Source of the DNA: Variovorax sp. CF079
Lineage (GTDB): Bacteria > Pseudomonadota > Gammaproteobacteria > Burkholderiales > Burkholderiaceae_C
Direction of reading: 5' to 3'
DNA: 64,000 nucleotides
NCBI RefSeq assembly: GCF_900101545.1
Contig: NZ_FMZU01000002.1
Span: 1-64,000, forward strand
Position 1 is the stretch's first letter; the number at the start of each line of letters is the position of its first letter. The notes below the pieces were generated by a model. The model saw only the letters and a program-made list of their open reading frames with translations. It was not told the origin of the DNA and searched no databases. Positions 16,290-27,668 of the stretch are shown piece after piece. The translations under genes and the position numbers were made by a program.

Positions 16290-17140
16290 GAACGCCGGCA
16301 CGACTGCAGCCACTGGTTGACGAAGGCCTCGTCGACACGGTGGTGCGCCAGCTGATGAGCGGCAAGGAAGCCATGGTCTACGTGGTGCGCTGTGGCGACG
16401 AGACGCGCTGCGCGAAGATCTACAAGGAAGCCAGCAAGCGCAGCTTCCGTCAGGCGGTCGATTACACCGAGAACCGCCGGGTCCGGAACTCGCGCGAGAC
16501 GCGAGCGATGGCGAAAGGCACCCGCTTCGGCCGCGAAGTGACCGAAGCGGCCTGGCAAAGTGCCGAGGTCGATGCACTCTATCGCCTTGCCGCCGCCGGT
16601 GTGCGTGTGCCGGTGCCCCACAACTTCTGCGACGGCGTGTTGCTGATGGAACTGGTCACCGATGCCGACGGTGATGCGGCGCCGCGGCTGAACGACGTCG
16701 CCTTCACACCCGAACAGGCGCGCCTCCATCACGCGACCCTCCTGAAGGAAGTGATCCGCATGCTTTGCGCCGGTATCGTGCACGGTGACCTGTCGGAGTT
16801 CAATGTGCTGATGGCGGCCGACGGCCCGGTGATCATCGACCTGCCGCAGGCGGTGGACGCCGCGGGAAACAACCACGCCAAGCGCATGCTGCTGCGAGAC
16901 GTCGACAACCTGCGCGGCTTCTTCGGGCAGTTCGCGACGGAACTGCTGGGCACGCACTACGGCGAAGAGATGTGGGCGCTCTACGCAAGCGGCGGACTGC
17001 GTCCCGAGTCGATGTTGACCGGCACCTACGTGAGTGCGAGCGGAGCCGTCGACCTGGGAAATGTCATGCGCGAGATCGACGATGCGCGGGCGGAGGAGGC
17101 GGCGCGCCGGCTTCGACTTTCCTCGGAGACCCGGGCCTAA
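16286..17140 (+). CDS. RIO-family serine/threonine kinase
   Basis: A 284-residue RIO-like kinase of the bacterial type. The start is the GTG at 16286 (RTPARLQPLVDEGLVD), because family members begin with this sequence and the upstream residues of the longer frame look non-native. Markers are the flexible glycine-poor loop (LMSGKEAMVYVVRCG), Lys in CAKIYKEA, the catalytic loop VHGDLSEFNVL and the metal site IIDLPQAVD, which replaces DFG as in RIO proteins. The predicted activity is autophosphorylation or ATP hydrolysis; physiological substrates of bacterial RIO kinases are poorly known. It is apparently co-translated with the 37-residue frame upstream. Confidence 0.9.
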   Translation: MRTPARLQPLVDEGLVDTVVRQLMSGKEAMVYVVRCGDETRCAKIYKEASKRSFRQAVDYTENRRVRNSRETRAMAKGTRFGREVTEAAWQSAEVDALYRLAAAGVRVPVPHNFCDGVLLMELVTDADGDAAPRLNDVAFTPEQARLHHATLLKEVIRMLCAGIVHGDLSEFNVLMAADGPVIIDLPQAVDAAGNNHAKRMLLRDVDNLRGFFGQFATELLGTHYGEEMWALYASGGLRPESMLTGTYVSASGAVDLGNVMREIDDARAEEAARRLRLSSETRA

Positions 17141-17348
17141 CAACCCTGCGGGCGGCGCGGCCGGGCTGCTGAACTGCGGGAGACTGCGCCGAATTTGGAT
17201 GGCCTTAGCGCCGGCCTCAACTCCTTCGGTCTCGACGAGCACGTCGAACTCGCGCTCGGCTACACGCATGTTGAAGGGGCGACGTCGTGCATCCGTCCAA
17301 GCCGCGATGACCATGCACGGTGTGCGCGAGCTGCGGACGCCGTCAGAA

Positions 17349-17585
17349 CTAGCCTCGACCATCGCCGGTGCGGTCGTGCACCCAGCGCACGGCCTGCTGT
17401 TCGGCATGCCGCCACGCCTCGGGCGCCGAGGCATACGGATCTGAGTCTTCCGGCAGTGCGATCTGCTCGGTGCCCGGCAGCCCTGTCAGATAGAGCGAAG
17501 AGTTCCGGATGCCTGGCGCAGCGCCCTGCGCGTCGATGGTCAAGAGATGGTGGGGCACATCGGTCTTCGCTGAAAGCTTGACCAT
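17349..17585 (-). CDS. Small hypothetical protein
   Basis: A 78-residue frame starting MVKLSAKTDVPHHLLTIDAQ with an excellent ribosome binding site (GAGGTGGG immediately before the ATG). The sequence is balanced and includes PEDSDPYASAPEAWRHAEQQ. I do not recognise it. A longer reading frame upstream of this Met is low-complexity and probably not translated. Confidence 0.55.
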   Translation of the reverse strand: MVKLSAKTDVPHHLLTIDAQGAAPGIRNSSLYLTGLPGTEQIALPEDSDPYASAPEAWRHAEQQAVRWVHDRTGDGRG

Positions 17586-17923
17586 CCCACCTCGAAACGG
17601 CCTTGGGCGGGGGGCGAGGCGTCGACTTGTGCAGGACGAGGGCGCATTTCGAGCAGTCTGGGGACATTTGCTTGCAGACGGCTGTCGCGGGCGGGTGCTC
17701 TCCGTTCGTCCTGCCTTGCATGCGGTCGGACCGGTTGGTTGCTTCGGCAGTCGCTTCGAATGTGAGCCGAAGAGCTCGCTGATTGCGAGCCGGAAGGATT
17801 CGGATTCCAACCCGCTACAGGTAGCTTTGATACTCGTCTCGCGCCTCAGTCTGGCCCGCATTCCGACCTTTGCCCCGCATCATTCCCGGACGTTGGTCCG
17901 CTTGAGTCGAGCACTCGGGATGT
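17586..17923. other. Intergenic, nothing recognised
   Basis: About 340 bases between two small minus-strand genes. Frames on both strands lack motifs and ribosome binding sites. Confidence 0.4.
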
Positions 17924-18154
17924 CTAGATCAATGCCCGCAGTCGGCGCTGGGCGCGGTCGAGTCCGACGACTAAGCGATTCTCGATACTTTCCGCCTCCG
18001 TGATTCGCTCGTCGAGCCATGCTGCATCCGTGCATCCGACTTGGGACATCTTCTGCATCATGACGCCGATGAGGGCGTTTTGATCCGTGATCAACCCATC
18101 CCAGAGGTCAATATCCGCCTGGGCGCCTTGTATTTCTACGTAGCTGGCCGTCAT
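17924..18154 (-). CDS. Small hypothetical helical protein
   Basis: A 76-residue protein, MTASYVEIQGAQADIDLWDG to RRLRALI, with a near-consensus ribosome binding site (AGGAGAC, 5 bases before the ATG). The pattern suggests two amphipathic helices (DQNALIGVMMQKMSQ and LDERITEAESIENRLVVGLDRAQRRL). No family was recognised. It lies downstream of katG on the same strand, separated by a 9-bp hairpin, so it is probably a separate unit. Confidence 0.65.
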   Translation of the reverse strand: MTASYVEIQGAQADIDLWDGLITDQNALIGVMMQKMSQVGCTDAAWLDERITEAESIENRLVVGLDRAQRRLRALI

Positions 18155-18300
18155 CGTTGTCTCCTGCGCGCTTGGCTGCATAGGCGTAGCGGCGTTAACT
18201 TGCGAATAGGCCGTGTCCGGACATACGGGGCAAGACCATCTTGCTCGTGAAAATCGCGACCAGACATAGCTTTCGCCTGGCGATCGGCAGGCCGCGTTTG

Positions 18301-18326
18301 AGGAGGCCATCGTTCGTTGGCCTCCT
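18301..18326. terminator. Perfect 9-bp hairpin downstream of katG
   Basis: AGGAGGCCA and TGGCCTCCT form a perfect 9-bp stem with an 8-base loop, between the katG stop and the next minus-strand gene. No T-tract follows on either strand, so it may be a weak terminator or an mRNA-stabilising hairpin. Confidence 0.4.
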
Positions 18327-18441
18327 GCAAGGTCCAGTTGGCGAAGGGCCAGCACCACGGCGTTGCATGCGATGGCGTCGCCGGGCGCTCGCAACGGCGA
18401 CTGCCTTGAAGCTACGTCGAATCGGCAACCATGAGGATTGT

Positions 18442-20811
<2,370 letters not shown>

Positions 20812-20869
20812 TCACGTCTGTCGCAACGAGGAGGTTGTAACGAGCGAAGGCGGCTGCGAGGCACTGGGC

Positions 20870-21031
20870 TCAAAACGCCAGGCTGTAGAACTGGTGGGCA
20901 GCGGCCGTGACTTGGCCTTTGGGATACGCCAACTGCCCCATGTTGACCATGTGCATGTCTTCGATGCCGGCGATGTCGATTCTCGGCAATCGCTGCATAG
21001 CCGCTGAGAGAAGCGCCCGCTTCGCTTCCAC
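20870..21031 (-). CDS. Possible 53-residue protein or C-terminal gene fragment
   Basis: A GTG-started frame with AAGGA just upstream. It reads PRIDIAGIEDMHMVNMGQLA in its middle and ends HQFYSLAF. The protein-like, non-repetitive composition stands out in this otherwise empty stretch, and it may be the tail of a decayed gene. No family assigned. Confidence 0.3.
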   Translation of the reverse strand: MEAKRALLSAAMQRLPRIDIAGIEDMHMVNMGQLAYPKGQVTAAAHQFYSLAF

Positions 21032-21648
21032 GCGTCCTTCTGTTCAATGCCATCAGCACCACTCCGTCGAAGCAGGGGGCGCGCTTCGGATCTCGAACGC
21101 GCAGCAGGCGGGCGGGTGCGGCCGGCTGGCCGCGAGCGCCCTGCGCCTTGGAAATCCAGGGCGGCGGAGCCTTTGCCATTCCGGCTGTGGAGGCTGGGGG
21201 CTCGATCTTGGCAGCGCCTGGGGCCTCCAGGGCAGGCGGGGCGAGATGGCGGTTGCACGGTGCCTCGCACGGGCGGCGCTGCGGGCTTGATATGCCTCAT
21301 CGATCTCAAGGCCCTCAGCGATGCATGGCCTAGGTACCCACCAAGGAGCCGGCAGCTGCGTACACGGAGGTCCAGCCCTCCCACGTCAGGACACTGGCTA
21401 CAAGGCTGATGGCCACGATGAAGAGGAACGCCAGCAGCCGTGTCCTCGAGCTGCGCGACTGAACAACTTCTGCCGAGGCCTGCCGACCGATCGGTTGCAT
21501 CCGGTGCAGTAGGTGCCAAAGAAGGTTGTCTGGTCGGTCCGTGCGCGCCTCGGCGATGGGGCATGAATTTGTCGAGGGTGCTGTTCTTTCCCCGGGGGGC
21601 GAAGCTCCCTAAAGCAGGCCCCTTTCGGCCTATTTCCTTGACAAGCGG
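21032..21648. other. Intergenic, nothing recognised
   Basis: About 600 bases with only overlapping chance frames on both strands. No hairpin with T-tract, repeat or RNA gene was recognised. Confidence 0.4.
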
Positions 21649-22569
21649 TCAGAAATCCCAGTTGACGGGTACCCAACGAAAGACGTCGCCGGCGACCGCC
21701 ACCCGGCCGACGGACGGGAACGACAGGTGAGCGGCCACCAGCGGCTCGCGGGTCGCCGCCAGCTCCCGCAAGAGACGGACCCGGACGCGGACCGCCTCCT
21801 CGGGGTCGTGGTCGAAAGCGTTGTACCAGTCGGGTCGGTCGAAATGGTCCGGGAACACGGCATCGCCGAGGAACGTCAGCCGGTCGTCGCCGGACGCGAG
21901 GCGGACCACGCTGTGCCCGGGGGTGTGGCCGCCGGTGCGACAGACGACCACCCCCGGCGCCACCTCGTACTCCGCCTCGAACGGCCGCAGCTGGCTGCGG
22001 TACTCGTCCATGACCCGCCCGGCGGCCGACCGAAGCACGTCCGGCATCCGCGGCGGAAAAGAGTTGCGGGAGAAATCGGGCGACGCCCAGAACTCGGCCT
22101 CGGCGGCCGCCAGGTGGATCGGCACGTCCGGACGCAGCCTGCCCTTCAGCCCGTCGGCGAGCAGCCCGCCAACGTGGTCCACGTGCAGGTGGGTAAGCAC
22201 CACGTCGGTCACGGATGCGGGATCGATGCCGGCGGCCTCCAGTCGCATGGCCAGACGCCCCCCGGCCCGCGGCAAGTCCGGGTACTCCGCCCCCATCCCA
22301 GCGTCGATGAGTACGGTCCGGCCGCCGCTACGCACCACGACCACGTTCAGCGGCCACTTGTACACGTCCGACGGCTGGAGCCTGTCGTCCAGCCAGGCCG
22401 CCAGGTCGGCCGGGGCGGCATTGGTGGCCAACGTCGTGGCTGGCAGCGGAAACACCCCATCGCTGATCACCAGCACGTCAATCTCGCCGACCCGCAGCGC
22501 GTAACGGGACGGAACCAGCTCGTCGCGCCTCTGGCTACCGGGGCGCAAGGTGTCATCTACAGAAAACAT
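21649..22569 (-). CDS. Metallo-beta-lactamase-fold hydrolase
   Basis: A 306-residue MBL-fold enzyme. The metal motif THLHVDHVGG (HxHxDH) is intact, followed by the third His in TGGHTPGHSV, the bridging Asp in FLGDAVFPDH and a late His in VAAHLSFPSVG. This arrangement is shared by lactonases, arylsulfatases and other hydrolases; the specific reaction cannot be read from sequence. There is no signal peptide. The start at 22569 has GGAG 10 bases upstream. The gene is strongly GC-biased at third positions and is flanked by an IS630 fragment, so acquisition by transfer is possible. Confidence 0.87.
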   Translation of the reverse strand: MFSVDDTLRPGSQRRDELVPSRYALRVGEIDVLVISDGVFPLPATTLATNAAPADLAAWLDDRLQPSDVYKWPLNVVVVRSGGRTVLIDAGMGAEYPDLPRAGGRLAMRLEAAGIDPASVTDVVLTHLHVDHVGGLLADGLKGRLRPDVPIHLAAAEAEFWASPDFSRNSFPPRMPDVLRSAAGRVMDEYRSQLRPFEAEYEVAPGVVVCRTGGHTPGHSVVRLASGDDRLTFLGDAVFPDHFDRPDWYNAFDHDPEEAVRVRVRLLRELAATREPLVAAHLSFPSVGRVAVAGDVFRWVPVNWDF

Positions 22570-22792
22570 AGTGAAATCTCCAATAGACGGCCCGATTGCC
22601 CGGGCCACACCAGTCGGACGACTGGCAGCAAGTCTCCGTTCAACACCTCAGGGTTGTCGGGCACGGATCACGGCAGAAGGCCGTATGTGTTCCATCGTAG
22701 ATAGGGAGGGGGCACGAGCGGTAGGCCTGCAAGCGGGCGCACAGTGGTGCCTGAGACGCACCAATCAGCACCATGAAGGAGGACTGAGCCCG

Positions 22793-22900
22793 AAGGCCGC
22801 AGAGATCATCCACTTCACGCCGACCTACAGTTCCTGGCTCAACCAGGTTGAGCGATGGTTCGCGCTGGTCACCGAGCGCGCCATCCGACGCAACTCGTTT
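22793..22900 (+). pseudogene. IS630-family transposase fragment
   Basis: Only the C-terminal catalytic signature remains: IIHFTPTYSSWLNQVERWFA followed by LVTERAIRRNSF, which is typical of IS630-type DDE transposases. The rest of the gene and both ends are missing. It marks an old insertion next to the MBL gene. Confidence 0.8.
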
Positions 22901-23295
22901 ATGGCCAGACCCGCCGCTGCGTGTTGTTTGGGGTCCCAGGAGGAACCGACACGTCTGTCGCACGCTTCGCGCAGATAGCCGGAACCCACCGACGCCGAGA
23001 ACGGGGTTGACGGCTGGCGGCGGTCACGAGGCCGCGGGCTGGATGAAACCTTTTCAGTCGTGAAGCAGGTGTCCAGCGAGGGATCAATGTGTTTGCCGAA
23101 CGCCGTCGCAGGATTACCCGAAAACAGCCGTTGGCGAACTTCGGCTCCTGGCCGCATTCTGTCCTTCCCGCTGAACCGAAGGGGGAGTAGGCGGCCTCCC
23201 GAGAGGACCCATGCGTTGCAACGCCCAGTAGCGCCAGCCGATACTGCACAACTCGGACGATGGCAGGCTAGCCCGCCCTCAGTACATTGCGCGGC
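22901..23295. other. Intergenic, nothing recognised
   Basis: Nearly 400 bases after the IS630 fragment. No gene, repeat or hairpin could be supported. Confidence 0.4.
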
Positions 23296-23841
23296 ATGAC
23301 ATCGCATACCCCACGAGCTACCGAGGAAAAGGCCTTCCAACGCGCCGACGGCATTGACGAGGACCGTCATCACCGCAGCTCGCGACGACCGCCTGCCTGG
23401 TTCAAGCTCTTGGTGCTCGGGTTCCACGTGCTCGCAGCCCCTGTTCTGCGCGGCCGCAGTTACCGCCGTCGCGGTGCTGCCAGCAGGGTGGAGGCGCTGG
23501 ACGAGCTCGATGAAGTGGACTGGGGCTGCGCGTCGGCTAGCAAAAGCGAGCGGCAGACGCCCGGTGATTGGGTCTTTCCGAGCTTCTTCCTGTGCATGGC
23601 GGTAACCGCTCTGCCGTTGATAGGCACTCGCTGGACCACGCCGGAGGGTATGGCGACATGGTCTTCCTTCGCGGACGCCCTGGTGTTTTCACTTCCAGTC
23701 ATTGTCCCGCTGCCATTCCTCTTCCTGGGCTGCCTGGGAACGCTGGCCCTACAGCCCGCGTCGCGAACGCCGGCAGCGCTCGGCTTCCTTGGCGCGGCCA
23801 TGCTCCTCGGGCTTGCGGGGATACACGCCTTGCTGGCGTAG
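23296..23841 (+). CDS. Hypothetical membrane protein
   Basis: A 181-residue protein with a charged N-terminus (residues 1-30, rich in Arg/Asp/Glu) and several likely membrane helices: WFKLLVLGFHVLAAPVL, WVFPSFFLCMAVTALPLIG, ALVFSLPVIVPLPFLFLGCL and ALGFLGAAMLLGLAGIHALL. No family recognised. The ATG 23296 was preferred to the TTG three codons upstream. It stands alone between an IS remnant and a gap. Confidence 0.5.
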   Translation: MTSHTPRATEEKAFQRADGIDEDRHHRSSRRPPAWFKLLVLGFHVLAAPVLRGRSYRRRGAASRVEALDELDEVDWGCASASKSERQTPGDWVFPSFFLCMAVTALPLIGTRWTTPEGMATWSSFADALVFSLPVIVPLPFLFLGCLGTLALQPASRTPAALGFLGAAMLLGLAGIHALLA

Positions 23842-24191
23842 ATGTCGGTGCCTTCAGCCGCGATACCGAGTCCACCCAGCCTCAGGCGAACTTCCTCCAG
23901 CACCTCGTGAATGTCTTGGCGCCGCAACTGGCCTAACGAAGGGCCGGCTGGCGTCATCTCCGCCTAGCGGTGGTAACGACTGCATCTCTCGGGCCCTATC
24001 CGGTCGTTCGGGCTTTGAGCCTGCCTGTCCCAAACCTGACATACACAAACACATTTCCCGGCGCGCGGGCACATTGCCGGCGCCCCGCGAGCTCGCGCAT
24101 CGTCGGCCCGGTCTGGGGCGAGAGCGCCGTGGCATGAAACATCTTCCGTTCCGACCGTTTCGTGGATGAAGGTGTTCATGCGGCGGTCCTG
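23842..24191. other. Intergenic, nothing recognised
   Basis: About 350 bases downstream of the membrane protein and at the 3' end of the convergent hydrolase gene. Nothing recognised. Confidence 0.4.
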
Positions 24192-25217
24192 TCAATGCCG
24201 AAAGTTGGCGTCCAGGAAGTCGATCAAATCGAGCGTGACATTGGCTTTTTGAGTTACGTTCGTATAGCCAGATACACCATTCTTGATGCAGGACTTGCGC
24301 ATCTCCACGAACAATGCGCGGGAGTCGGTTTCCGCAAATGTCTTGCCCCCGTAGATAGACCGTCCGTCGGGCTCGACCACCACGTTGCAGTTGACGAACG
24401 TCTCCGTTCGCGCGTAGCGGTACATCGTTCGATTCACCGGGTCCCCGTCGAAACCGCTGGTGGCCCCGGGATACACCTTGACCGTACTTTTGCCGCCGGC
24501 CGCGGCGTACTCGTTCGCTAGGTCTTGACATGGCTTGACGCCTGCGACTTGGTCTTTGTCGCCGATCGCCATGAACACATTTGCGCTCGGTTTCGGCTCC
24601 CGTGGGTGAAGAAAGCATGCCGCGCCGACGGCCATTGCAACGGCGAAGCGCTCTTCCTTCTCCTCCTGCATGAAGGTCCGGTCGGCAGCAAGCAGGGCAA
24701 TGGTTCCGCCTCGGCCGGCTCCCATGATGGCCATGCGGTCGCCCGGATAGCCGAGGGAGGCCAGGTACCTCTTCGCTGCGAATGCGTCACGGGTCTGCTC
24801 ATATGTGGTGATCGTCGTGTTATCGGTTGACGCACCCGTGACGCCTCGCGGACCGTACGTATCGACGGCCAGCACGGCGTAGCCGGCTGAACTGATGGAC
24901 CTGGCGTAGTGGCCCTCTCGGACGTCGCTCCATCCGTCCGATGCATTGACGATCACCACTGCGCCCCTGGCTGCCCCGGTGGGTTTGAAGAGGACACCTT
25001 TGATCGCAAACTCGGGCGCACCTTCTCGAGGGGACTTGAAAGTCATCAACGCACCTCCCTGGGGCTGTGCGTAGGTAAGCGGCACCGGAACCGTCGGCCT
25101 CCCCCCCCCGAACGGCGGCGGTACGAGCTGCTCTATCTGCGCATGTCCGGCAGCCGCAAGGAGTGCCGTCACTGCCAGCGCGATCGTTCGGTAGAAAGTC
25201 GAATAGACCCTTGTCAT
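24192..25217 (-). CDS. Dienelactone-hydrolase-like secreted protein lacking catalytic residues
   Basis: A 341-residue alpha/beta-hydrolase-fold protein with a signal peptide (cleavage expected after AAAGHA). The core pattern matches dienelactone hydrolases (GAVVIVNASDGWSD, YAVLAVDTYGPRG, GYPGDRMAIMGAGRGG). The nucleophile elbow reads G-A-G-R-G (Gly168 in place of Ser/Cys), and the usual HGF motif is replaced by ATSGFDGD (Ser254 in place of His). Asp220 remains in GDKDQ. A catalytic triad is therefore absent, and a binding or structural role is more likely than hydrolysis. The start overlaps the stop of the upstream cyclase as ATGA, and GGAGGA precedes it, so the two are probably co-translated. 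Confidence 0.8.
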   Translation of the reverse strand: MTRVYSTFYRTIALAVTALLAAAGHAQIEQLVPPPFGGGRPTVPVPLTYAQPQGGALMTFKSPREGAPEFAIKGVLFKPTGAARGAVVIVNASDGWSDVREGHYARSISSAGYAVLAVDTYGPRGVTGASTDNTTITTYEQTRDAFAAKRYLASLGYPGDRMAIMGAGRGGTIALLAADRTFMQEEKEERFAVAMAVGAACFLHPREPKPSANVFMAIGDKDQVAGVKPCQDLANEYAAAGGKSTVKVYPGATSGFDGDPVNRTMYRYARTETFVNCNVVVEPDGRSIYGGKTFAETDSRALFVEMRKSCIKNGVSGYTNVTQKANVTLDLIDFLDANFRH

Positions 25218-27178
25218 TTGCTGTCCTCCGGAAGGCCTGCCCTTCGAAGACCTGCCACAAGCCGCTCGCGTTGTGCAAGGAAGCCTGGGTCTGTCGACGG
25301 GTAAGTTAGAACGACGTAATCGATATTGCTCAGGGGCACCAGTTGACGATGCTTGGCCATGTTGGCCGCGGCGGCGGCCTTCCGGCCGTGCAACGCATCG
25401 ATCGCAGCGAGCATGAGGTAGGGCCGGCCGTTGTTCGGGAACTCGGCTGCCCAGTTCCGCAGGATCTCGTAGGCTTGGTCGTCGTGCCCCTGGGCAAACG
25501 CGGCATCGGCCCGGCTTTGGATGAGCCACTGCTGCGGGTGCGTCTGATAGGCCTGCAGGTCGTTGACTTTGTTGATGTGCTCCAGGGCTTCCGCCAAGCG
25601 TCCCTGTCGGATCAGTGCACTCGCCATGCGCAGATGGCCGATCTGATAGTCGGGGTTGATCTCGAACGCTCTTCGCCAGACCCAGAACGCCTCCTCGGGC
25701 TTTTGTCGAAGAATCAGCATTTCTGCCCAGGCCGAGAGATTCTGAGCATTGCCCGGCCCGAGATCGAGCGCTCTCTTCAGCACCTTCTCGGTGATGTCCA
25801 GCTTATCGCGGGGCGACTCGCTGTAGAAGTAGTAGAACTCCATCATGTGCGCCACGCCCAGGCCAACAGACGCGTCGACCGAATTCGGATCGGCTTTCGC
25901 CGCGAACTCAAATCGGTGGCGGGCCCGCTCCAGATCCTCTTTTGTGTTCCCTCGGTTCAGGTCGCGCCAAGCCAGCACGATGGCGTCCACGGGATCCTTT
26001 TCGTGGCCGGGGAGCCTTGCCCGAACGGTCTCTATCTCGTAGTAGCGCGCCGTCAAGGCGATCGCCACCTGATGCCCATAGTTCGACCGAGTGGCGTCGT
26101 CGTCGCTCTTGAACTCGGCCTCGTGCAGCCGATAGACAGCGCCGGAAGCAATTTCCGTCAGGTAGGTGGTCACCCGGACTGCGTCGCGGTCGCGGATCAC
26201 CCGCCCACCCAGCACGAACCGGACAGCTTGCTCCCGACCGATTCGCTCGAACTCCGGTGCCGCTGGATCTTGCCGGACGGTAGCGCCGCGCTCGATCACT
26301 CGCACGCCGCCGCGCACGAGTTGGGCGCCGATGCTGTCCGCCAGGTCATCGCCGAGCGATGACCCCGCGGCCTTGCCCCGCTTGTCATTGAGGGCGAGCA
26401 CGGCGAGCGCTCGCCGATTTATCACCTCCTCGTCGATATTCAGCGTGGGGGTCGCATGCCACTGCCAGGCGGCACCGGCGGCAAGGAAGGTGACGACAAC
26501 CAGAGCGCCGGAACCCACCCAGCGCCAACGGCGCGCGCGCCGGGATGTCCGAACGGTCACGTCCACTGCGTTTGGCGCGAAATGTCGGTGGGTGATTCTT
26601 GCCTGCTCCACCAACGGAGCCCTCGCCAGTTCGTCAGTCCTAGTCACCCGGGGTGCCCGCAGCAGGCGCAACGCGCTGATGGACTTTGCGATGTTCTTTA
26701 CCTTCTGTTGGCCGATGTCCTCGAAGGCAGCGCCTGTGCGGTCCGAGGCGAACTCCTGCACAGCGTGGGAGACGACAACGCCTCCCGGCTCCGCCACCGC
26801 CTGCAGGCGCGACGCGATGTTGACGCCATCGCCATAGACCGTGCCATCCGGCTTCTCGATCAGGTCGCCGACGTGGATGCCGATGCGAAACAGCAATCGA
26901 AGGTGCTCGGGCGCAGCGTCGGCCCGTGTCGCGAGATCTTCCTGGATCTCAACGGCCGCCCGCACTGCGCCAATCGCCGTGTCGAACACAGCCAGCACCG
27001 AATCCCCGGATGTGTCGACCACTCGTCCGCTGGCCGCCTCGACATGGCTTCGAAAGACCTGGCGGGCCTCATCCAGCGCGCTCAACGTGCCCAAGTCGTC
27101 GAAAGACATCGATCGCGAATAGCCGACCGCATCCGCTGCCAGGATCGCCAGGAGTCGATGTCGGATGCCGTTTTGCAT
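25214..27178 (-). CDS. Adenylate/guanylate cyclase with TPR region
   Basis: A 654-residue protein. Residues 5-190 form a class III nucleotide cyclase domain: the metal Asps are in ILAADAVGYSR (Asp16) and TSGDSVLAVF (Asp59), and GDGVNIASRLQ supplies the transition-state Asn120 and Arg124. One membrane helix follows (GALVVVTFLAAGAAW, near 215-240), with the remaining C-terminal part presumably periplasmic. It has a TolB/FlgO-like region (ADSIGAQLVRGGVRVIERG) and tetratricopeptide-like repeats from about 390 onward. This cyclase/TPR layout is common in rhizobia and Burkholderiales, with unknown signals. It is coupled by ATGA to the catalytically defective hydrolase, suggesting that the pair senses something together. 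Confidence 0.87.
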   Translation of the reverse strand: MQNGIRHRLLAILAADAVGYSRSMSFDDLGTLSALDEARQVFRSHVEAASGRVVDTSGDSVLAVFDTAIGAVRAAVEIQEDLATRADAAPEHLRLLFRIGIHVGDLIEKPDGTVYGDGVNIASRLQAVAEPGGVVVSHAVQEFASDRTGAAFEDIGQQKVKNIAKSISALRLLRAPRVTRTDELARAPLVEQARITHRHFAPNAVDVTVRTSRRARRWRWVGSGALVVVTFLAAGAAWQWHATPTLNIDEEVINRRALAVLALNDKRGKAAGSSLGDDLADSIGAQLVRGGVRVIERGATVRQDPAAPEFERIGREQAVRFVLGGRVIRDRDAVRVTTYLTEIASGAVYRLHEAEFKSDDDATRSNYGHQVAIALTARYYEIETVRARLPGHEKDPVDAIVLAWRDLNRGNTKEDLERARHRFEFAAKADPNSVDASVGLGVAHMMEFYYFYSESPRDKLDITEKVLKRALDLGPGNAQNLSAWAEMLILRQKPEEAFWVWRRAFEINPDYQIGHLRMASALIRQGRLAEALEHINKVNDLQAYQTHPQQWLIQSRADAAFAQGHDDQAYEILRNWAAEFPNNGRPYLMLAAIDALHGRKAAAAANMAKHRQLVPLSNIDYVVLTYPSTDPGFLAQRERLVAGLRRAGLPEDSK

Positions 27179-27668
27179 GGCAGCTTGCGTCTAAGCAACC
27201 CTTACTGCGTCTGCGCCATTGTCAAGCCCGAGCGCCGAAACGCCAAATGAGCACCGTGGCTTTAGGCTTTAGCGCCGCCCTGCATGGTCGTCGAAGACAT
27301 GATGATCATCCCGCTCGCGCTTGTGATGGCGGACAGCGGCGGCGCAGGCTGGGGCAAGTGATACCGCATCCTGATGAAGTCGCATTGGCAGTTGGGATGC
27401 AATCTGATCATTCTGGCCAGGGCCGCATGCTGCTTTGGCGCTCGGAATGGATGAGATTGCTAAATACACGCACAACCGTGTCGACAAGCTTCTATGGGCG
27501 ACAAATGATCCCCCGTGCTTCTTGGTCGACGGAACGTGATGCGGGTCGGACTCGTCAAGACGCCGTTGGATCCGTTGTCTTTCGCCGTGATCGTGCCGCG
27601 ACTACGCTCACCTCGCAGCAGTGCGGCGCGCGGCGCATAATTTGCTCCCCCTCACCGGAAGCGCTGAC
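27179..27668. other. Intergenic between cyclase and bacterioferritin
   Basis: About 490 bases. A 25-residue frame at 27282 (MVVEDMMIIPLALVMADSGG) and neighbouring frames may be debris of a lost gene but match nothing I recognise. No promoter was assigned with confidence. Confidence 0.35.
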
